Assembly (NCBI RefSeq): GCF_002878395.1
Contig: NC_061112.1
Location: 36,809,363-36,873,362 of the forward strand
Reading direction: 5' to 3'
Source of the DNA: Capsicum annuum
Taxonomy: Eukaryota; Streptophyta; Magnoliopsida; Solanales; Solanaceae
DNA: 64,000 nucleotides
Shown: positions 60,457 through 64,000 of the stretch, piece by piece
Layout of the letters: every line of letters begins with the position of its first letter
How positions within the stretch are numbered: the first letter of the stretch is position 1
Notes under the pieces: model-generated
What the model was told of the DNA's origin: nothing
Seen by the model: only the letters and a program-made list of their open reading frames with translations
The model's database searches: none
Translations under genes and position numbers: made by a program

Positions 60457-60565
60457 CTGGTTAAGCCACATGCTTGGAATCTTCAGTCGATAATCTTAAG
60501 AACATTAAGCCTAAATCCAAGCTAATTAGTAATGAAATCGTATTGAGAATAGCAATAGAACTCAC

Positions 60566-60709
60566 GATAGGGTCAGAGGCATCATCCTCTTTGCACATAA
60601 CCCGCGGATCTCCAGTATTTAATCCAACAGCCATATGTGCAGCCCATTGGACATATGCTTCGCCAGCCTTTCCAAGCGCTTCCCGTGCTGGTTGATATTC
60701 ATTTTCAAT
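60566..60709 (-). pseudogene. Beta-galactosidase exon 6 (acid/base)
   Basis: Open over exactly 48 codons: [48 protein letters not shown]. The Glu in ENEY is the expected acid/base residue. The following Gly of relatives is Gln, and a usually conserved VPW is DPR. Confidence 0.9.
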
Positions 60710-60787
60710 CTAACCGAAAAAAACTTTAGAACATTTCCAAGATAATTGTTCCATATATCATGCATTTATAAGTTTCATAGGCTATAC

Positions 60788-60879
60788 ATGAGACAGTATA
60801 ATGGGACCTCCTTGGGACCCAAACAAGTTTTCACTCTTCATCAACTCAACTATTTCTGAGTGAATTTCTGCATCGCTTC
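60788..60879 (-). pseudogene. Beta-galactosidase exon 5
   Basis: It begins EAMQKFTQK, then one missing base near 60853 puts a TAG in frame. In the shifted frame IVELMKSENLFGSQGGPIIL and SH are readable. It is 92 bp instead of an in-phase 93. The donor is GTATAG. Confidence 0.87.
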
Positions 60880-61079
60880 CTTTACCACCAAAAAGAATTG
60901 AAATGTCACTCATGATCAAAAGGAAAGAGAAATACTGGGACTACCCATTTTGGTTGTCACCTAAAAGAAAAGACAAGCATGTACAAAAGTTGGCATAACT
61001 GGTGTGATATCTGTATAGTATTCAATAATGTTCAGTTACTTTAATACGACAAAAGATAATATTTTGACTTCGAACAAAC

Positions 61080-61146
61080 CTTGAAAGGTTCATTATCTAT
61101 TCTGAAGCTGATACCAGGAACATATTTCAACCATACAGGAAATCCT
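61080..61146 (-). pseudogene. Beta-galactosidase exon 4
   Basis: [20 protein letters not shown] followed by FK. Joined to exon 3 the phase is one base short. Using the next AG two bases inside would restore the frame but drop one Gly of NFGGFP, so this is either a lesion or a shifted acceptor. The donor is GTTTGT. Confidence 0.87.
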
Positions 61147-61341
61147 CTACATTAAATGAGAGGGTACATAGAATCATTAGCTCATTCTTGAAACTAACCA
61201 AGAAAAGAGGACCGACTATAATATATGTATAATCTATGTACAATATATGTATGATCGCATATAATGAGAGTATAATCTATGTAGATCATTCGAAAAAAGT
61301 AAAACAGTAAATCATTCAGGCTATTCGTGTAAAGTTATTAC

Positions 61342-61453
61342 CCAAATTCCACTCAGCACAAACATAAGGTCCAATGCGCAAATGTGCATTAAGCCCAGCT
61401 TTTTGCACAATTTTTATAAACCTTACAAGATCATATCTCCCCTTAAAATTGTA
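61342..61453 (-). pseudogene. Beta-galactosidase exon 3
   Basis: [36 protein letters not shown], then TTGG where relatives have TTTGG before the donor [17 protein letters not shown] is a strong GH35 signature. Confidence 0.9.
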
Positions 61454-61541
61454 CTGTCAAAGGGACACATAGCATATTATCAATCAACAAACATAAAGAG
61501 CAAGTCTTCTTGGCAACTTGTAGAGCATTTGGAACACACAC

Positions 61542-61637
61542 ATTGCCAGGGGAAGGTTCATGAACATTCCAGAAAACATAAGTTTCAATGACATCCAAGT
61601 TTGCATCTTTAGCCTTGTTTATGAGATCTTCCCACAT
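61542..61637 (-). pseudogene. Beta-galactosidase exon 2
   Basis: Open over 32 codons: [32 protein letters not shown]. The acceptor is GTTGCAG and the donor [15 protein letters not shown] is a GH35 hallmark. Confidence 0.92.
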
Positions 61638-61677
61638 CTGCAACACCCCCATTTCATTTAATTCATCAGTATTAACA

Positions 61678-62090
61678 TAAATACATAATCACATTGTCTC
61701 AACATGAATATAGTACTGGATACTGTTGAGACATGATCAAAAAAATTGAAACTTTTAAATGAGATGATCCAGTAGGCCGAGTCTCACTACCACCCATTAT
61801 CAAAAACTGTGTTTCCCAATAGAGTCAAATTAGAATTTAAGTTTTTAGATGAGATGGTCTCACATTTTATTAGAAACAAAACCAAGAATGTATTATTAAA
61901 GTAAATACATAATTACATCTTCTATCCAAGAATATAGTACTTGAAACTTCTGAGCATAATACAAAAATTTTAACTTTTAGATGAAATAATTTGATGGGTC
62001 GACTCTCATCGCCACCCATTGTCAAAAGAGGCAAATTAGAATTTAAGTTTTTAGTCAAGATAGTCACACATTTTAACTGGAAGAATGTAG
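61678..62090. repeat. Tandem duplication inside intron 1
   Basis: About 61678-61890 and 61905-62090 are two diverged copies. Shared blocks in the same order are AAATACATAATYACAT, AATATAGTACTKGA, the ACCACCCATT/GCCACCCATTGTCAAAA block and AAATTAGAATTTAAGTTTTTAG. A third scrap, AAATAAAACCAAGAATG, is at 62240. Confidence 0.75.
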
Positions 62091-62281
62091 CCACATGTAA
62101 TGAAGGGTGACTAGTTAAACACCTTGACGAAAGATTATCCTATCTATATAGGTCAAAAATTATTTTTCATACGTATATATCAAATCTTGAACGCCCATAA
62201 CAAAATTTCTGTCTTCGCTGCTGAATTTTATTTTTAACAGAAATAAAACCAAGAATGAGTTGGGAGGGAAAGTAAGAGTAC

Positions 62282-62452
62282 CTCAGGAGTGCTTCTTGGA
62301 TAATGTATGGAACCAAAAAGAAGAATTCTTCTTTGACCATTAATGACAACAGCCTTCTTATCATAGGTAACCTTGCAAATGACCAACTGAACTACCATTA
62401 ATAATGTAAAAGTATAAACTTTGAGAAACTTGGAAACTATACTTGTCTCCAT
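62282..62452 (-). pseudogene. Beta-galactosidase exon 1
   Basis: 57 codons from ATG: a hydrophobic signal peptide ([16 protein letters not shown]), then [20 protein letters not shown] and [10 protein letters not shown], the canonical start of plant GH35 enzymes (usually LLSGS, here LLFGS). The donor is GTACTC. It is intact apart from that change. Confidence 0.92.
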
Positions 62453-63409
62453 TTTTTTCTTTTTGTCTATTCAATGTGTCACTGGTTTCATTCACTTGTA
62501 GTAATACACAGTGAGTCAAGAATGGCATGACACAAATCATATAGCAGGAAACAATTTACTGCAGATATATATAGCCAGACATCTACAACAACAACAACAT
62601 ACCCCAACCTCGTGGAGATCAAACAGATTTTCAAGGAGAAGAAAAACCCAAAATCCCCAAAAATTAGGTCAAAGTCGTAGAAGAACACACTAACCTTAAA
62701 AACCCCAAATTGAAGCAATTGAAATGCAAATTTGAGAGAAATTGAAGTGCGAATTCGGTCTGACTTTCCAACTCAAATTGAGAGCTTAAATTCGTCTCAC
62801 TTTCCAACTCTAAAAGAAATTAAAGTGCAAAATTAGCCCTACTTGCAAATCGAAGTGCAAATTCGGTATGAAATTAAAGTACAGATCAGATATGGTTTAT
62901 CTTTAACTCACCAAATTGCAATTCTACAGTCGGTCTGAAGCTCACTACACCATAGCTCACTACAGTTGGTCTGATTCAAGGATACAAATCGCAGAAATAT
63001 TTGTCCGAATATCTAAGACCAACCAAACAACACTGTAAATCGAAGCTATGTGGTTTAATTATTTGTTCTTATGTGACCAATCAAACACTGTAATTCTTTA
63101 ATGCTAACCAAACGACACCTAAATGCGTGCGGGAATGATAATGAACAGAAGAAATTCCTTGGAAAACACTCCACGGCGTCTCCACGGCACCACCGGCAGA
63201 CGTCAGTACCAGATCATTGATCTCCACAGCGTCTCCTGAAGCTGTAGCGAAATTAGCAGTGTAGTTGGTTTTAGCAATTATAGCAGTGTAGTGTAGTAGG
63301 TTTAAGCAATTGTAGATATTTTAAAATGTTTTATTAAAATATTTTTTTGTAGACTTACTAAAATTTATCTTGAAAATGGCGGGAATAAAATAAACATTGC
63401 TATAACTTA
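62453..63409 (-). other. Upstream region of the captured gene, inside the transposon
   Basis: This is the likely captured promoter and 5' flank. It includes an ACAACAACAACAACATACCC block (62583-62603), a low-complexity or SINE-tail-like sequence frequent in Solanaceae DNA, and loosely repeated AATTGAAGTGCGAATTCGG / TCTGACTTTCCAACTC motifs (62735-62880). A GC-richer stretch at 63125-63245 (CCACGGCGTCTCCACGGCAC) stands out but gives no recognisable protein. No TATA box can be assigned with confidence. Confidence 0.45.
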
Positions 63410-63585
63410 TTTTATTTATCTATTGCAACGCTTAATATCAAAAGCGACCCTCATAGTGTTAAATTTTAGCTAATAAAATAATTATTTTTGGCAACGCTTG
63501 GAACCATTGCAATAGACAACCTATTGCTACACTTTGTTAATCGTCGCTAAAAAGCTTGTTGCCATAGATGTAATTTCCAGTAGTA
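63410..63585. repeat. CACTA right terminus with subterminal repeats
   Basis: CTATTGCAACGCTT, GGCAACGCTTGGAACC, ATTGCAATAGACAACC and CGTCGCTAAAAAGC echo the left subterminal motifs in inverted sense, ending in the 16-nt TIR. Confidence 0.8.
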
Positions 63586-64000
63586 TATTGTCAATAGATG
63601 AGGACTCGCTGCTAAATATACTACTGTTGGCTGAATCTATCAAAGCGTGGTCAGGAACCTGAGTGTCCGAACCTATGATATAAAACATCAAAGTGCAAGA
63701 AACGGATATGCGGTCAGTACGTGGGAATATACTAGTGTGCTAAATGGGGTAAGGCTGAATACATGGGTTTATATTCATGAACAATAACTAACTGAATGAT
63801 ATGCAGGAGCTGGATTAGCATACATGGAGGATTTGTAGCTACTGAACATACTGTGCATACTATGACTGAGTATACTAGAACTGAATTTGATAACTGATAA
63901 TTGAATATATTGATAATCTGAGTTACTAATAACTGAGTGACTGTATCTGACAGTCCTGATTATGTAGAACTGACCTGAGTTCTATTCTGAAGACTGAGAC

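Larger units (their letters stand above)
58677..62452 (-). pseudogene. Beta-galactosidase (GH35) pseudogene, 14 exons, 3'-truncated
   Basis: The parent enzyme removes terminal beta-galactose from cell-wall polysaccharides or glycoproteins in the apoplast. The start is ATG 62452, followed by a signal peptide. Fourteen exons with consensus splice sites follow, adding up to 1636 bp (about 546 codons after allowing for two missing bases). They cover the GH35 catalytic domain, including the acid/base motif IENEY and the nucleophile motif WTEAWSGW, and part of the C-terminal beta-sandwich region. Full plant enzymes are usually 700-850 residues, so the last quarter or more is missing. Lesions are a 1-bp loss at exon 3/4, a 1-bp loss in exon 5, TAA in exon 9, +1 and -1 in exon 12, and TGA in exon 13. 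Exon phases are otherwise conserved. It was captured with introns, so it is not a retrocopy. Confidence 0.93.
57482..63585 (-). mobile_element. Non-autonomous CACTA transposon carrying a host beta-galactosidase segment
   Basis: The left terminus is CACTACTAGAAATTAC (57482-57497). The right terminus in reverse complement is TACTACTGGAAATTAC (63570-63585), 14 of 16 identical. TAT flanks both ends (57479-57481 and 63586-63588), a 3-bp duplication as expected for the CACTA superfamily. Excising the element with one TAT rejoins LTR text that is continuous in the homologous LTR (CATATTGTC). Subterminal zones hold repeated GCAACG/GACGGTT motifs. No transposase is present. The interior is 14 exons and introns of a GH35 gene plus upstream sequence. 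The strand given is that of the captured gene. Confidence 0.9.
57171..64000 (-). repeat. Tekay-type LTR, split by a CACTA element, runs off the window
   Basis: 57171-57481 (TGTAATGCCTCAAGTCTG...) and 63586-64000 together parallel the LTR at 18683-19400: GCTCATGAC-, GGACCATAAGCTAACCC-, CATATTGTC-, GATGAGGACTC-, GTCAGTAC- and AACTGAGTG-type blocks in order. The CACTA element lies in between. The orientation follows the homologous LTR. The flank before it is GACAA, and the other end is outside the window. Confidence 0.85.

Noticed and set aside
58677..62452. A functional beta-galactosidase gene
   Set aside because: In-frame TAA and TGA codons, several 1-bp indels and absence of the 3' exons rule out a working enzyme from this copy, barring sequence errors.
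1..64000. tRNA, rRNA or a novel defence or biosynthetic gene cluster
   Set aside because: No cloverleaf, rRNA core motif or clustered host gene was recognised by reading. The tRNA-like strings found (TGGTATCAGAGC) are retrotransposon primer sites.

Overview
This 64 kb window looks like gene-poor, repeat-packed nuclear DNA from a dicot plant, most likely Solanaceae. The evidence is several long-LTR Ty3/gypsy chromovirus-like elements, iMet-type primer sites, LTRs beginning TGTAACACCC, TGTCACGACC or TGTTGACACC, AT-rich spacers, and plant-type intron-containing beta-galactosidase exons. The species is not resolved. I see no intact host gene, rRNA, tRNA or CRISPR array. Nearly every coding trace is a retrotransposon remnant with stops and frameshifts.

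Layout. 1-537: interior piece of a family-A LTR. 538-14374: another family-A LTR, split by a probable solo LTR (2761-6532, Tat-like start) and by a Ty1/copia element (7331-13257, minus strand, 5-bp duplication AACTC). The copia element carries an extra ORF downstream of pol. 14375-15658: degenerate 3' part of the family-A element. 15659-17340 and 30110-32280: plus-oriented family-C LTRs. Between them is an opposite-oriented family-C-like LTR (17345-18682 plus 29304-30108), split by a complete Tekay/Del-like element (18683-29303, minus strand, 5-bp duplication TTTTC, clear primer site and polypurine tract). 32281-34299: unassigned. 34300-43164: family-C chromovirus (minus strand) with gag, protease, RT, RNase H, integrase and chromodomain traces, its right LTR cut by the next element. 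43165-52722: family-D chromovirus (plus strand) with its 5' LTR, primer site and pol, its integrase split by a 2.87-kb solo LTR (49479-52349, duplication TTTTC). At about 52722 it is joined to a minus-strand family-A element (52725-57170). That element's LTR is interrupted at 57171 by another Tekay-type LTR running off the window.

The most interesting feature is at 57482-63585. It is a 6.1-kb non-autonomous CACTA-type DNA transposon (16-nt TIRs with 2 mismatches, TAT duplication, subterminal repeats) sitting inside that last LTR. It contains 14 consecutive exons, with their introns, of a plant GH35 beta-galactosidase on the minus strand. These run from the signal peptide, through both catalytic glutamates, into the C-terminal beta-sandwich region, about 546 codon equivalents, and then stop short. 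Two in-frame stops and several 1-bp indels mark it as a pseudogene. Preserved splice sites and exon phases show it was taken up as genomic DNA, so this is a Pack-CACTA-style capture.

The window therefore records layered insertions, up to three deep at the right end (LTR, then LTR, then CACTA with host gene). I found no new defence or metabolic system. The novelty is in the gene capture and the repeat architecture.
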